Below, one piece after another: positions 15,613-25,077 of a stretch of DNA of 64,000 bases. The notes beneath the pieces were generated by a model. That model saw only the letters and a list, made by a program, of their open reading frames with translations, did not search any database and was not told where the DNA came from. How positions within the stretch are numbered: the first letter of the stretch is position 1; the number at the start of each line of letters is the position of its first letter. The translations under genes were made by a program, and so were the position numbers. The stretch spans positions 922,529 through 986,528 of the forward strand of contig NZ_LN929908.1 of the NCBI RefSeq assembly GCF_001494595.1. Reading direction: 5' to 3'. Source of the DNA: Mycobacterium sp. M26 (GTDB taxonomy: Bacteria; Actinomycetota; Actinomycetes; Mycobacteriales; Mycobacteriaceae).

Positions 15613-17667
15613 GTGATCACCGAGGAAAACAACGTTCCCTGGACGCGCAAGCACGACGACCCGCGTACTCCGCTGATCCCTGATGCCGCCCGTGTCCTGT
15701 ACCCCCGAAACCTGCATGAGCTGATCGACATCTGCGAAGCCGGTGGTGCACTGAAAGTGGCGGGCCGGCACTGGGGGTTGTCCACCGCGGCGCTGTCGGA
15801 CCACACCTTCATCGAAACCAACGACCCCGACGGCACCCACCCAACGTTGAGCAGAACCCTGCACGATGTGGTGCCGGCCTGCCTCAATCCCAACTACCTG
15901 AAGTACATGGCCGATGCCGAGGACAGCTGGTATTTGATTCACGTCGAGGCCGGAAAGCGGGTGTGCCAGCTCTACGCCGAGCTCGACCAGCCGGTCGACG
16001 TCACCGATGAGACCACCCTCGGCGGTTACATCAAGAAGCACATCCGCAACACCGACAAGTTCGCCCGCCGTTGGGGTTTCGCGACCCTGGGCGGTGCTGG
16101 GGGCCAAACTATCGTCGGCGCGTTCAGCACCGGAACCCACGGCGGCGACTTCGACCGGCCTCCCATCGCCGACTCGGTGCTGGCGATTCACCTCGTCGCC
16201 GACGGCGGCCAGCAGTACTGGATCGAGCCTGACACCCACGGTGTGCCGGCCCTCGTGGACGACGCGGCACTGGAGGCGCACTACGGACCGGCCTCGGGAT
16301 ACCGGCCGATCAAAATCCTGCGGAGTAATAAGGTCTTCCGGGCCGCGCTGATGTCGGTGGGGCGGTTGGGGGCGATCTATTCGGTGATCCTGCGGGCGGT
16401 GCCGCAGTACTCGCTCTACGAGCGGCGGCGTCTCGACGAGTGGCAGCGGGTCAAGTCGGCGATCACCGCGCGCTCCGCCGACCTGTTCGACGCGCCCGCG
16501 CTGGTTCCGTTCGGATTCCGTCCGGTCGCTGATGTGTCTGGGCCACAACGCTTTCTGCAGATCGCGGTATGCCTGGTTCCGCTGAACAACGGGCGACGGA
16601 ATCAGGTAGGCATCACGTGGCGCTGGCCGCTGGAGTTGCTCGACAACCCACCGGGGCGCGCCGAACGGGTCGGCGATATTCTCAATCCCGCCGACCTGGG
16701 TCACGCCGATCCGATCTTCTCCCGGGTCGGGCAAGGCCCGGGATTCACCCCCGACCCGAATGACCCCGGGATCGGGCGTGAACCGAGCATGCTCGAGATC
16801 GCTTGCTCCAATGGGAGTTTCTTCCGCGGGATCATCGACGGCGCGATCACCCAGATCAAGAACTTCGTGGCCTCGCACGGCGTCCAGGTTGGTGGCGGGA
16901 TCGCGGCCACCGCGGCAGCCGGTGGCACTGGTCTGTTGGCGTTGCTGCCGCAACTCGCCGCGATCGCACTGCTGCTGGAGGCGTTCCTGAGCCTCATCCA
17001 CGACGACACCCGATTCTCCGAGGTGCTCAACGGGTTGAGAGGGCAACTGCTCGACCCGTCGGCATCACCTGAACGCCAGGCCGCGGGGGTGTTCGTCTGG
17101 CGGATGATCTACAACGAGGTCTTCACCGGCCAGCAGAGCAACGCCGACTTCGAGGCGATCAGCTACGCGGTGATGGACAAACACCACTACGGCAATACCT
17201 GCGAGGTCAACGTCGACTCCGTCGAGGTGTTCTTCGATGCGACCGATACCCGGGTGATCGCCTATGTCGACGCGCTGATCGCCTACGAGCGATCCCAGGA
17301 GTATGACGGGAAGTCGATGGTGGGCTACGTATCGCTGCGCTTCACCGAGAGCAGCGCGGCACTCCTGGCGCCCGAGCAGTTTCCGGCCACCTGCGTGGTG
17401 GAGGTGGCAACGTTGCTCGACGTCAAGGGTGGCAAAGATCTGCTCGACTACGCGGTGGGCCTGGCGCTCAACCCGAACATGGGGGCGATCCTGCACTGGG
17501 GCCAGCGCAACGATGCGACCCGGGACGATATCGATAGGCAATTCGGCCCGCCCAGCGGTGCCGACCGGATCGGTGCTTGGCGTGACGTGCTGGACATGAT
17601 GACCGACGGCGGGTCCAACAACGCCTTCTCCAGCGGCTTCACCCGCACCATCGGGTTGGAGCTCTGA
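15613..17667 (+). CDS. large FAD-binding (PCMH-type) oxidoreductase
   Basis: 684 residues from a GTG start. The N-terminal half is a FAD_binding_4 domain: YPRNLHELIDICEAGGALKVAG near residue 35 and FATLGGAGGQTIVGAFSTGTHGG near residue 157, where the His is a common covalent-FAD or flavin-contact site in VAO-type oxidases. The C-terminal half is less familiar and holds a hydrophobic Ala/Gly/Leu stretch at about 425-460 that looks like a membrane or interface helix, unusual for this family. It overlaps the next small gene by 1 bp, so the two likely act together. It is absent from the corresponding M. tuberculosis location as I recall it. Substrate unknown. Confidence 0.72.
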   Translation: MITEENNVPWTRKHDDPRTPLIPDAARVLYPRNLHELIDICEAGGALKVAGRHWGLSTAALSDHTFIETNDPDGTHPTLSRTLHDVVPACLNPNYLKYMADAEDSWYLIHVEAGKRVCQLYAELDQPVDVTDETTLGGYIKKHIRNTDKFARRWGFATLGGAGGQTIVGAFSTGTHGGDFDRPPIADSVLAIHLVADGGQQYWIEPDTHGVPALVDDAALEAHYGPASGYRPIKILRSNKVFRAALMSVGRLGAIYSVILRAVPQYSLYERRRLDEWQRVKSAITARSADLFDAPALVPFGFRPVADVSGPQRFLQIAVCLVPLNNGRRNQVGITWRWPLELLDNPPGRAERVGDILNPADLGHADPIFSRVGQGPGFTPDPNDPGIGREPSMLEIACSNGSFFRGIIDGAITQIKNFVASHGVQVGGGIAATAAAGGTGLLALLPQLAAIALLLEAFLSLIHDDTRFSEVLNGLRGQLLDPSASPERQAAGVFVWRMIYNEVFTGQQSNADFEAISYAVMDKHHYGNTCEVNVDSVEVFFDATDTRVIAYVDALIAYERSQEYDGKSMVGYVSLRFTESSAALLAPEQFPATCVVEVATLLDVKGGKDLLDYAVGLALNPNMGAILHWGQRNDATRDDIDRQFGPPSGADRIGAWRDVLDMMTDGGSNNAFSSGFTRTIGLEL

Positions 17668-18080
17668 TGGCGTTCGATCAGCACCGCCTGCGCTTCTATG
17701 GTGACTGGCAGCTGCACACCGGTGTGATCGACGAAACCTACGGGGCAGAAAGCTCCTTCACCATCTCCGGCTCGGATGGTCAGGACGGCACCTACTATCC
17801 GCGGGCCGCTGACCCGCCCTTGACATTGACGGTGACCGGTGCGGCGTGGCTCATGTGGTTTGGGCGGCGGCGCTACGGCCTGAAGATCTGGGTCGCCGTG
17901 TCCGCCCAGCGCCTGACCACCTTTGACCCGGTCGACGGCATCAAGGTGGAGCTGGATACCCGCAATCCGTACAGCAGCGGGACGGGAACCCTGCCGGGCA
18001 TGCAGATGTGGGGCACGTTGTGGGATCCGTCCACCCAGGTGCCCAATCCGCCCCCGTTCGATTTCACCTATCCCGAGTAG
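17667..18080 (+). CDS. hypothetical protein coupled to the FAD oxidoreductase
   Basis: 137 residues; the ATG overlaps the stop of the FAD enzyme, so translation is coupled. No family was recognised. It has no signal peptide or membrane helix, no cysteines, and many aromatic residues and short alternating hydrophobic segments (LRFYGDWQLHTGVIDETYG; LTLTVTGAAWLMWFGRRRYG), which suggests a small all-beta fold. The acidic, Pro-rich end (PNPPPFDFTYPE) is probably flexible. It could be an accessory or specificity subunit of the oxidase; this rests only on the coupling. It converges on the TetR gene with a 2-bp gap. Confidence 0.7.
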   Translation: MAFDQHRLRFYGDWQLHTGVIDETYGAESSFTISGSDGQDGTYYPRAADPPLTLTVTGAAWLMWFGRRRYGLKIWVAVSAQRLTTFDPVDGIKVELDTRNPYSSGTGTLPGMQMWGTLWDPSTQVPNPPPFDFTYPE

Positions 18081-18082
18081 CG

Positions 18083-18664
18083 TTAGCCGCCCACGGCTTT
18101 CGGGTCGGGGCAGACCAGCGGGACGACGAATTCCTCCAGCATGGCCTGCTCGTCGTCGGGATCGTGGCCGGGGAAGATCAGCAGCGAGGTCAGCACCCGC
18201 ACCAGCCAGCGGGCGCGGCGGTGCACCACGTCGGGCTCATCGGGTCGCAATGACAGCAGGAACGCCGAACTCAGCGCCTGGATGACCTCGGACTGTTCGG
18301 CCATCTCCGCCCCGATCGGCGAGTCGTTGGTCGCGAACCACGATGACAATGCCGGACTTTCGCGCACCAGCCGCAGCGCGGCGGTCAGCCCCGAGACCAA
18401 GCGCTCCCGCGGGTCTTCGATACCGTCGATGAGCTCACTGACCTGTTGGTAGAGCCGGTAGGACTCACGGTGCACGTACGCGGTGTGCAGCGCCTCCCGG
18501 TTCTCGAAGTAGCGATACAGCGTCGCCCTGGAGCACCCTGCGGCACGGGCGATCTCGTTCATCCCGACACTGGACACGTCGGCTCCGGCGAACAGCTCAC
18601 CGGCGGCGTCGAGAATCCGGTCGGCGGCCACCTCCGCGCGCCGGGAGCCCAACCAGTCGGCCAT
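18083..18664 (-). CDS. TetR/AcrR family transcriptional regulator (Rv1255c-like)
   Basis: 193 residues from the ATG at 18664; the frame is open further upstream, but that lies inside the P450 gene. The N-terminal DNA-binding domain is clear: ILDAAGELFAGADVSSVGMNEIARAAGCSRATLYRYFENREAL spans residues about 17-60 with the TetR recognition helix. The rest is helical and ligand-binding. Its start overlaps the P450 stop by 4 bp (ATGA), so the two share a message and the regulator probably controls the operon. An imperfect palindrome over the P450 -10 region is a candidate operator. Ligand unknown. Confidence 0.87.
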   Translation of the reverse strand: MADWLGSRRAEVAADRILDAAGELFAGADVSSVGMNEIARAAGCSRATLYRYFENREALHTAYVHRESYRLYQQVSELIDGIEDPRERLVSGLTAALRLVRESPALSSWFATNDSPIGAEMAEQSEVIQALSSAFLLSLRPDEPDVVHRRARWLVRVLTSLLIFPGHDPDDEQAMLEEFVVPLVCPDPKAVGG

Positions 18665-19902
18665 CAGCGCGTCACCCGGAACGGCACCGACAGCGGCCGG
18701 CGCACGTAGCTGCCGCCGGCCCACACCACACCGGCGGTGTCGATCTCGTAATCCGGGCAGCGGGAGAGCAGTTCGGTCAGCGTCACCCGGGCCTGCATCC
18801 GCGCGGCCGCCGCACCCAGGCAGTGATGCGCGCCGTGGCTGAAGGTCAGGATGTTGCGCGGCCGACGCGCCACGTCGAGTTCACCGGCATCCTCGCCGTA
18901 CTGGCGCTCGTCGCGGTTGGCCGACCCGTACAGCAGCAGCACCTTGCGCCCGGCCGGGATGGTCCTGCCGTGCAGTTCGACGTCGCGGGTGACGGTGCGG
19001 GCCAGACCCTGCACCGGTGAGGTCAGCCGCAGGAACTCGTCGACGGCGTCTCCGATGAGGTCGGGCTGCTCGACGAGCAGGCGGCGCTGATCGGGCCGCT
19101 GATCGAGCAATTGCACTGCACCACCGAGCATTCCGGTGGTGGTGTCATTGCCGCCGGTGACCATGGTGAAGGTGAAGGCCAGCACCGACAGTGTCCCGGC
19201 GATATCGCCGTCGGCGCCCACCCCGGCGGCCACCAGATGGGAGACGGTGTCGTCACCGGGCTCGCGGCGACGACGGTCGATGAGTTCGGTGAAGTAGCCC
19301 ATCATCGAGCCGACGGCATCACCGACGGTCGCAAGCGCTCCGCCGATCCCGTCGGCGGAGGTGTTGGCCGCCACGATGGCGTCGGTCCAGCCGTCGAACT
19401 GGGCACGGTCCTCGTCGGGTACCCCGAGGTAGTGCGCGACGACCATCGACGGCAGTGGCTTGAAGAGTTCGGCGACGATGTCACCGCCGCCGGCGGCCCG
19501 CAGCGCCTCGATGCGTTCGACGACGAACTCGCGGACTTTCGGTTCGACGGCTTCGACCTGGCGCGGAGTGAACCCGCGCGACACCAGCTTGCGAAATTCG
19601 GTGTGTACCGGCGGGTCTTGCATGACCATCGGTGGATTGTCTTGCAGTCCAATCAGTTCCAGCTCGCCGTAGTTGACGGTCAGGCCCTGCGCGGAGGAGA
19701 ACGTCTGGTGGTCGCGCGCCGCGGTCCAGATGTCCTCGTGCCGGGAGAGCACCCAGTAGTCCTGGTCGGGGTTGTTCGGGACGACGTGGTGGACCGGATC
19801 GCGGTCGCGCAGCGCGCGGTACATCGGCCACGGGTCGGCCCAGGTCTCGGCGGTGGCCAGTTCGAAGCGGGCATCCGCCTCGTGAGACACAACAGCGGTC
19901 AT
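18664..19902 (-). CDS. cytochrome P450, CYP130-like
   Basis: 412 residues. Heme-thiolate signature FSHGAHHCLG near residue 354; I-helix GGNDTT near residue 252, with Asn before the acid-Thr pair; ExxR as EFLR near residue 290. It is a soluble class I P450 that needs ferredoxin and reductase supplied from elsewhere; none is encoded nearby. Placement with a TetR gene downstream and a FAD oxidase upstream matches cyp130 (Rv1256c), whose natural substrate is unsettled. A good sigma-A promoter places the transcription start at or next to the ATG, so the mRNA is probably leaderless. Confidence 0.9.
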   Translation of the reverse strand: MTAVVSHEADARFELATAETWADPWPMYRALRDRDPVHHVVPNNPDQDYWVLSRHEDIWTAARDHQTFSSAQGLTVNYGELELIGLQDNPPMVMQDPPVHTEFRKLVSRGFTPRQVEAVEPKVREFVVERIEALRAAGGGDIVAELFKPLPSMVVAHYLGVPDEDRAQFDGWTDAIVAANTSADGIGGALATVGDAVGSMMGYFTELIDRRRREPGDDTVSHLVAAGVGADGDIAGTLSVLAFTFTMVTGGNDTTTGMLGGAVQLLDQRPDQRRLLVEQPDLIGDAVDEFLRLTSPVQGLARTVTRDVELHGRTIPAGRKVLLLYGSANRDERQYGEDAGELDVARRPRNILTFSHGAHHCLGAAAARMQARVTLTELLSRCPDYEIDTAGVVWAGGSYVRRPLSVPFRVTR

Positions 19903-19937
19903 GTCTTATGATTACGACAGCTTTGGGGGTGTGTCAA
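19902..19937 (-). promoter_or_regulatory. promoter and putative TetR operator of the P450-TetR operon
   Basis: Read on the minus strand, TTGACA (19937-19932) is followed by exactly 17 nt and TAATCA (19914-19909), a strong sigma-A-type promoter. The expected start point falls on the ATG at 19902. An imperfect palindrome, TGTC (19902-19905) with GACA (19916-19919), 12 of 18 positions symmetric, covers the -10 and could be the site for the TetR protein of the operon. Confidence 0.6.
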
Positions 19938-19949
19938 GATTCGGCCGGT

Positions 19950-20009
19950 GCCGACAGTAACCTCACTGTGGCAATCGGGTCCGAAAACCGCCGTCAGGTT
20001 ACTGTCGGC
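19950..20009. repeat. inverted repeat with GCCGACAGTAACCT arms, probable terminator
   Basis: GCCGACAGTAACCT (19950-19963) and AGGTTACTGTCGGC (19996-20009) are perfect 14-bp inverted copies with a 32-nt spacer. It lies 26 bp downstream of the FAD oxidase stop (20036) and upstream of the P450 promoter, so it probably ends the oxidase transcript. The arms match those at 4583-4638, also beside a FAD-linked oxidase gene. Confidence 0.6.
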
Positions 20010-20035
20010 GCGCCAGCGCTGCAGCGGCCCAGACC

Positions 20036-21400
20036 TCAGACCACCGCACCCGGGTTGAGGATGTTCTGCGGGTCCAGCGCCGCCTTGATCCGGCGATTGA
20101 GTTCCATGGCTTCGGGGCCGAGCTGGCCGGCCAGCCACGGTTTCTTCAGCCGTCCCACCCCGTGCTCGCCGGTGATCGTGCCGCCCAGCGACACCGCCAG
20201 GTCCATGATCTCGCCGAAGGCGAGGTGCGCGCGTTCGGTCATCGCGGCGTCGTTGGGGTTGTAGACGATCAGCGGGTGGGTGTTGCCGTCACCGGCGTGT
20301 GCGATCACCGAGATCGTCAGGTCCCGGTCGGCGGCGATCTTGGCCACCCCGCCCACCAGTTCGGCCAGTGCGGGCAACGGGACGCCGACGTCCTCGAGGA
20401 GCAGCGGCCCCTTGGCTTCCACCGCGGGGATGGCGAAGCGGCGCGCGGCGACGAACGCCTCACCCTCGGCCGGGTCGGACGTCGAAAAGCATTCGGTGGC
20501 ACCGGCTTCGGTGAACACCCGGGCCATGAACTCGGCGTCCTCGGCACCGGCCGCGCCGCGGTCGTCGGAGGCGGCGACCATCATTGCGGCCGCCGAACGG
20601 TCCAGGCCCATCTTCAGTTTGTCCTCGACGGCGTTGATCGCCACCGAATCCATGAACTCCAGCATCGAGGGCCGGATCGTGCCGGTGATCGTCACGACGG
20701 CGTCGGCCGCGGCCTCCACGGAATCGAACGTCGCCACCACGGTGCACGCCGAGGGCTGCGGCGGCAGCAGGCGCAACGTCACCTCGGTGACCACCCCCAG
20801 GGTGCCCTCGCTGCCGACGAACAACTTGGTCAGCGACAGCCCCGCGACATCCTTGAGCCGGGGGCCGCCGAGTCGCACCGCAGTACCGTCGGCCAGCACG
20901 ACCTGCAGCCCGAGAACGTAATCAGTGGTGACGCCGTACTTGACGCAACATAGCCCGCCGGCGTTGGTGGCGATGTTGCCGCCGATGCTGCAGATCTCGT
21001 AGGACGACGGATCCGGCGGGTACCACAGGCCGTGCTCGGCGACGGCCTTCTTCACCTCGGCATTGAGCAGCCCGGGCTGGACCACCGCGGTGCGGGTCAC
21101 CGGATCGACGGTGATGTCGCGCATCTTCTCGGTGGACAGCACGATCCCGCCATCGAGTGCGGTGGCGCCGCCGGAGAGCCCGGTGCCCGCGCCGCGCGGA
21201 ACCACCGCGACGCCGTGCGCGCTGGCCCAGCGCAGCACCGTCTGGACCTCTTCGGTGCGGGTGGGCCGCACAACGGCCAGCGGGGTGCCCGCCGACGGGT
21301 CGGCGGCCCGATCGTGGCGGTAGGAGCCCAGGATGTCGGGATCGGTGACGACCATGCCGTCGGGCAGTTGCGCGGCCAGATCGGCCAGAGGGCTAGCCAT
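20036..21400 (-). CDS. FAD-linked oxidase, glycolate oxidase-like (Rv1257c-like)
   Basis: 454 residues; Rv1257c has 455. N-terminal FAD domain with VVPRGAGTGLSGGATAL near residue 70 and CSIGGNIATNAGGLCCVKYG near residue 137; C-terminal cap with AHAGDGNTHPL near residue 365 and GEHGVGRLKKPWL near residue 412, holding the metal-site His residues. It should oxidise a D-2-hydroxy acid such as glycolate or D-lactate. Compared with the paralog at 4643-5995 it keeps the same domain order but is clearly divergent. It is downstream of the DUF3237 gene on the same strand with a 30-bp gap. Confidence 0.87.
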   Translation of the reverse strand: MASPLADLAAQLPDGMVVTDPDILGSYRHDRAADPSAGTPLAVVRPTRTEEVQTVLRWASAHGVAVVPRGAGTGLSGGATALDGGIVLSTEKMRDITVDPVTRTAVVQPGLLNAEVKKAVAEHGLWYPPDPSSYEICSIGGNIATNAGGLCCVKYGVTTDYVLGLQVVLADGTAVRLGGPRLKDVAGLSLTKLFVGSEGTLGVVTEVTLRLLPPQPSACTVVATFDSVEAAADAVVTITGTIRPSMLEFMDSVAINAVEDKLKMGLDRSAAAMMVAASDDRGAAGAEDAEFMARVFTEAGATECFSTSDPAEGEAFVAARRFAIPAVEAKGPLLLEDVGVPLPALAELVGGVAKIAADRDLTISVIAHAGDGNTHPLIVYNPNDAAMTERAHLAFGEIMDLAVSLGGTITGEHGVGRLKKPWLAGQLGPEAMELNRRIKAALDPQNILNPGAVV

Positions 21401-21430
21401 TACGCCATCCTAGGTGCGAGCGCGGGCGAC

Positions 21431-21904
21431 TCAGAGAACCTCGAACACTCGGTATTGCACTTCAGACAGTGACATCCGGTTGATCGCGACGGTGTGTACC
21501 GCGTTGATCCAGCGGTAGCGCTCGTCATCGGTGTCGAACAGCGGGCTGGACCGGGCATAGACCTCGTCGTGGCCGACCAGTTCACCGGCGCTGTAGCGGG
21601 CGGTGGCCTCCGGCCCCATCAGCACCCGGCCGCTCACCGTGACGTGGATGAGGGCACCGTCGTCAGTGCGGAGCGTGGCGCGCACATCGAGCCGGGCCAC
21701 CCCGTCGCTGCCGAGTACCACCCAGTCGCCGCCGCCGGGCAGCAGGTCGCCGGCGATGCGGTCGCCCTCGACGCGACCCCGGGCGATCACGAATGTCATC
21801 CGCGTCCCGGTGGGGGTGGGAAAGATCTGCGAGGAGTCGAACTCGACGCGCATGTCGAGCAGATGCCGAAATCCCGGTTCGGCGTCGATGTCGATCAGCG
21901 TCAT
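21431..21904 (-). CDS. DUF3237 domain-containing protein
   Basis: 157 residues. The pattern of the family is visible: an initial PTPTGTRMTFVIARGRVEG strand pair, GDLLPGGGDWVVLGSDGVARLDVRATLRTDDGALIHVTVSGR (residues about 52-95), and a C-terminal RYRWINAVHTVAIN segment. DUF3237 is a small beta-barrel family of unknown function, often next to acyl-CoA or aromatic catabolism genes. Its start overlaps the MFS stop by 4 bp, so the transporter and this protein are coupled. No such gene sits here in M. tuberculosis as I recall the order. Confidence 0.8.
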   Translation of the reverse strand: MTLIDIDAEPGFRHLLDMRVEFDSSQIFPTPTGTRMTFVIARGRVEGDRIAGDLLPGGGDWVVLGSDGVARLDVRATLRTDDGALIHVTVSGRVLMGPEATARYSAGELVGHDEVYARSSPLFDTDDERYRWINAVHTVAINRMSLSEVQYRVFEVL

Positions 21905-23142
21905 GGTGCGAGCTTAGGTCGGCCCGGCTCGTCGTCGAGTTCCTTGAGCGCGGGTACCCAGGGGCAGGCCAATCCGACGATCAGGATCGGTACCGCCAGC
22001 GCCAGGAAGGTGACTTTCAGGCCGAACGCGTCGACCAGCGGACCGGCCAGCATGAAGCCGACCGGGCCTGCGGCGTACGCCATCGACGTCATCACCCCGA
22101 CCACCCGACCGCGCATGTTCTCCGGGGTCCGGGTCTGCATCACCGAGTTGTAGATCGGCCCGATCGGCCCGTACACCAGGCCGATCAGGGCGGCGAGCAA
22201 CAGGATCACCGGCAGCGGCGGCAGGAACGCGATCCCGATGCTGGCCGCCCCCAGGGTCAGCACCGCGACCAGAACGGTCGTGCGCCTGCTCGCCACGCGG
22301 GAGAGCACCGTCCAGCTCAGCGCCCCGACCAGTCCGCCGATCGACAGCGCCATCAACACCCAGCCCAGCTGCGCGGGTTCGTTGCGGTCGGTGAAGTACT
22401 TCGGGAACAGCACGCTCTCCATCGGCAGGTACAACCCGGTGACGGCCAGCGACACCAGCGCCAGGGTGCGCAACACCCGCTCGTGCCACACGAAGCGCAA
22501 CCCCTCGACGATCCCGGACACCACGCCGTCGGGGCGCTTGTCGCGGTCAGGACGGCCCGCCCCCTCCAGTCGCAGCACCGCGGCGGCGGCGATCGAGAGG
22601 CCGAAGATCGCGGCGGTCACCCACATCGTGTTCACCCCGCCGATGGTCGCGATGAGCAGACCACCGATACCCGGGCCGGTGATGTAGGCGAGGTTGAACA
22701 CCGCCTCGTAGATGCTGTTCGTGTGGTCCAGCGACCAGCCGGCCCGTCGGCCCGCCTCAGGCAGCATCGACTCGCGGGCCGTTACCCCGGCGGGGTCGAA
22801 GAACGCTCCGAGGGCGGCCAGTCCGGCCAGTACGACGGTCGACAGAACCTGGGTGCCGAACGCCAGCGCGAGCACGGGGATCGCGGCCACCGAGATCGCC
22901 GACAACGCGTCGGCCAGCATCGCCACCCGCCGCCGGCCGATGAAGTCGACAGCGGTGCCGGCCACCAGGGTGGCCGCCAGTAGCGGCAGCGTCGCCGCCC
23001 CGGCCACGATCGAGGCGTCCACCGCGCTGCCGGTGCGCTGCAGCACCAGCCACGGGAACGCCACCATCGAGATGCCGTTGGCGCCCGCGGCCAGGAACGC
23101 CGACGTCAGGATCAGCAGCGCGGGAATGCGCTTGGTGCTCAC
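21901..23142 (-). CDS. MFS transporter, Tap-like (Rv1258c-like)
   Basis: 413 residues with twelve predicted hydrophobic segments. The signature between helices 2 and 3, [19 protein letters not shown] near residue 64, and the motif [24 protein letters not shown] in the second half are typical of the MFS_3/Tap-like drug exporters. Rv1258c (Tap) exports tetracycline, streptomycin and other compounds, and the neighbouring udgB and Rv1257c-like genes support the same locus. A proton-driven exporter role is expected; its substrates here are not known. It diverges from udgB with a 15-bp gap, so promoters must overlap coding ends. Confidence 0.85.
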   Translation of the reverse strand: MSTKRIPALLILTSAFLAAGANGISMVAFPWLVLQRTGSAVDASIVAGAATLPLLAATLVAGTAVDFIGRRRVAMLADALSAISVAAIPVLALAFGTQVLSTVVLAGLAALGAFFDPAGVTARESMLPEAGRRAGWSLDHTNSIYEAVFNLAYITGPGIGGLLIATIGGVNTMWVTAAIFGLSIAAAAVLRLEGAGRPDRDKRPDGVVSGIVEGLRFVWHERVLRTLALVSLAVTGLYLPMESVLFPKYFTDRNEPAQLGWVLMALSIGGLVGALSWTVLSRVASRRTTVLVAVLTLGAASIGIAFLPPLPVILLLAALIGLVYGPIGPIYNSVMQTRTPENMRGRVVGVMTSMAYAAGPVGFMLAGPLVDAFGLKVTFLALAVPILIVGLACPWVPALKELDDEPGRPKLAP

Positions 23143-23157
23143 CGGCGAAGCTTAAGC

Positions 23158-24027
23158 GTGCACAGTGGACTGGTGACTGCACACGCTCATCCGCGCACCG
23201 GTGTGCCGTTCGAATCGCCGGTGCCGCCCGGAACGGGCTGGCCGGGGGACCCGGCGGTGCCCGAGACGCCGGTGGCGACGACGCCGCGGCGGGTGGCGAC
23301 GCTGGCCGCCCGGATCGCCGACGTCGACGAACTCGACGCGCTGGTCAGCGTGTGCCGGGCCTGCCCACGCCTGGTGGCCTGGCGTGAGGAGGTGGCGGTG
23401 GCCAAACGCCGCGCCTTCGCCGTGGAGCCGTACTGGGGGCGCCCGATCACCGGCTGGGGGTCGGCGACGCCGCGGATCCTGGTGCTGGGCCTGGCGCCGG
23501 CTGCGCACGGCGGCAACCGCACCGGCCGGGTGTTCACCGGTGACCGGTCGGGGGATCAGTTGTTCGCGGCGCTCTACCGCGCCGGTCTGGTCAACTCACC
23601 GTTGAGCGTGGATGCGGCAGACGGGTTGAGCACCAACGAGATTCGCATCGCAGCGGCAGTCCGGTGTGCGCCGCCGGCCAATGCGCCGACCCCGCAGGAG
23701 CGGTCGACCTGCGAGCCGTGGCTGGACGCCGAGTGGCGGCTGATCGGTCCGCATGTGCGGGTGGTCGTGGCGCTCGGCGGGTTCGCGTGGCAGGCCGCGC
23801 TGCGGCTGCTGGGTGCGCAACTGGCCGGGCTGCCCAAACCGAAGTTCGGCCATGGCGCGGTCGCTGAACTGCCGTCGGGTCTGGTGTTGATCGGCTGCTA
23901 TCACCCCAGCCAGCAGAACATGTTCACCGGGCGGCTCACCCCGGCGATGCTCGACGACGTGTTCGCCGAGGCTTCCCGGCGGGCGGGTCTGACCGGCGGG
24001 GAAGCTCCCCGCGACCGGAGGCGTTGA
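23158..24027 (+). CDS. udgB: type-5 uracil-DNA glycosylase UdgB
   Basis: 289 residues from a GTG at 23158; a GTG at 23173 is also possible. Family 5 UDG features: the active-site motif [19 protein letters not shown] near residue 111, where Ala replaces the usual catalytic acid; [12 protein letters not shown] near residue 250; and four Cys residues in CRACPRL (near 63) and [20 protein letters not shown] (near 170) that hold a 4Fe-4S cluster. It removes uracil, hypoxanthine and related damaged bases from DNA. Rv1259 is the ortholog by order. It is followed after 7 bp by a luciferase-like enzyme. Confidence 0.93.
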   Translation: MHSGLVTAHAHPRTGVPFESPVPPGTGWPGDPAVPETPVATTPRRVATLAARIADVDELDALVSVCRACPRLVAWREEVAVAKRRAFAVEPYWGRPITGWGSATPRILVLGLAPAAHGGNRTGRVFTGDRSGDQLFAALYRAGLVNSPLSVDAADGLSTNEIRIAAAVRCAPPANAPTPQERSTCEPWLDAEWRLIGPHVRVVVALGGFAWQAALRLLGAQLAGLPKPKFGHGAVAELPSGLVLIGCYHPSQQNMFTGRLTPAMLDDVFAEASRRAGLTGGEAPRDRRR

Positions 24028-24034
24028 CCCAGTC

Positions 24035-25066
24035 ATGCGCCTTTCCGTCCTCGATCTCGTTCCCGTTCGTACCGATCAGAGCACCGGCGACGCGCTGGCG
24101 GCCACGGTGCGGCTGGCGCAGACCGCCGACCGGCTCGGTTTCACCCGCTACTGGCTGGCCGAGCATCACAACATGCCGGCCGTCGCGGCCACCAGCCCGC
24201 CGGTGCTGATCGCCTACCTCGCCGCCCAGACCACGCAGATCCGGCTGGGATCCGGCGGGGTGATGCTGCCCAACCATGCGCCGCTGGCCGTCGCCGAGCA
24301 GTTCGCGCTGCTGGAGGCTGCCGCTCCCGGCCGGATCGACCTGGGTCTGGGCCGGGCACCGGGCAGCGACCCGGTGACCTCGATCCTGTTGCGCGGTACC
24401 CGCGACGACTCGGACGTGGAGAACTTCCCGCAATACCTCGACGAGGTAGCGGCGATGATGAGTGCGCGCGGGGTGCGGGTACCGATCCGCGGTCAGGACT
24501 ACATCCTCAAGGCCACCCCCGGTGCGCTCAGCGAGCCACGGCTGTGGCTGCTCGGCTCGTCGATGTATTCGGCGCACCTGGCGGCGGCCAAGGGCCTGCC
24601 GTATGTGTTCGCCCACCACTTCGCCGGGCAGGGCACCGCCGAGGCACTGGCGATCTACCGCAGCGAGTTCCGGCCCTCGGCGGTGGCCGCCGAACCGGTC
24701 ACGTTGATGACGGTCAACGCCGTGGTGGCGCCGACCCGGGACGAGGCCGAGGCGCTGCTGCTGCCCAACCTGCAGATGATGGCCCGGCTGCGCACCGGCC
24801 AGCCGCTGGGGGCGCTGGATCTGGTCGAGGACGCCGCGGGTCTGTCGATGCATCCGCAGGCCGAGGCCGTGATTGCCGCTGGCCGGGCCAAGGCGGTCGT
24901 CGGGGCGCCGGCCGAGGCCGCTGATCAGGTTCGCGCGCTGGCCGCCGAGTTCGGGGTCGATGAGGTCATGGTGAACCCGGTGGCATCGGCCCACCGCGGC
25001 ACTGACCCGGGCGCCGCGCCGGCGCGGGAGGCGACGCTGGAGCTGCTGGCCAAGGAGCTGTTCTAG
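24035..25066 (+). CDS. LLM class flavin-dependent oxidoreductase (luciferase-like)
   Basis: 343 residues. The bacterial-luciferase TIM-barrel pattern is clear: MRLSVLDLVPVRTDQST at the start, RYWLAEHHNMPAVAATSP near residue 39, GGVMLPNHAPLAVAEQFALLE near residue 73, and GRIDLGLGRAPGSDP near residue 99. This matches the MsnO8/alkanal monooxygenase-like group. Such enzymes use reduced FMN or F420 for oxidation or reduction of small molecules. It is likely co-transcribed with udgB. The place corresponds to Rv1260, which from memory is a different kind of flavoprotein, so this is a replacement. Substrate unknown. Confidence 0.82.
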   Translation: MRLSVLDLVPVRTDQSTGDALAATVRLAQTADRLGFTRYWLAEHHNMPAVAATSPPVLIAYLAAQTTQIRLGSGGVMLPNHAPLAVAEQFALLEAAAPGRIDLGLGRAPGSDPVTSILLRGTRDDSDVENFPQYLDEVAAMMSARGVRVPIRGQDYILKATPGALSEPRLWLLGSSMYSAHLAAAKGLPYVFAHHFAGQGTAEALAIYRSEFRPSAVAAEPVTLMTVNAVVAPTRDEAEALLLPNLQMMARLRTGQPLGALDLVEDAAGLSMHPQAEAVIAAGRAKAVVGAPAEAADQVRALAAEFGVDEVMVNPVASAHRGTDPGAAPAREATLELLAKELF

Positions 25067-25077
25067 ACCCTGTGCGC

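Noticed and set aside
15076..17046. 656-codon minus-strand frame opposite the acyltransferase and FAD enzyme
   Set aside because: Crosses two real genes on the other strand and has the Arg/His/Gln-rich composition of a shadow frame.
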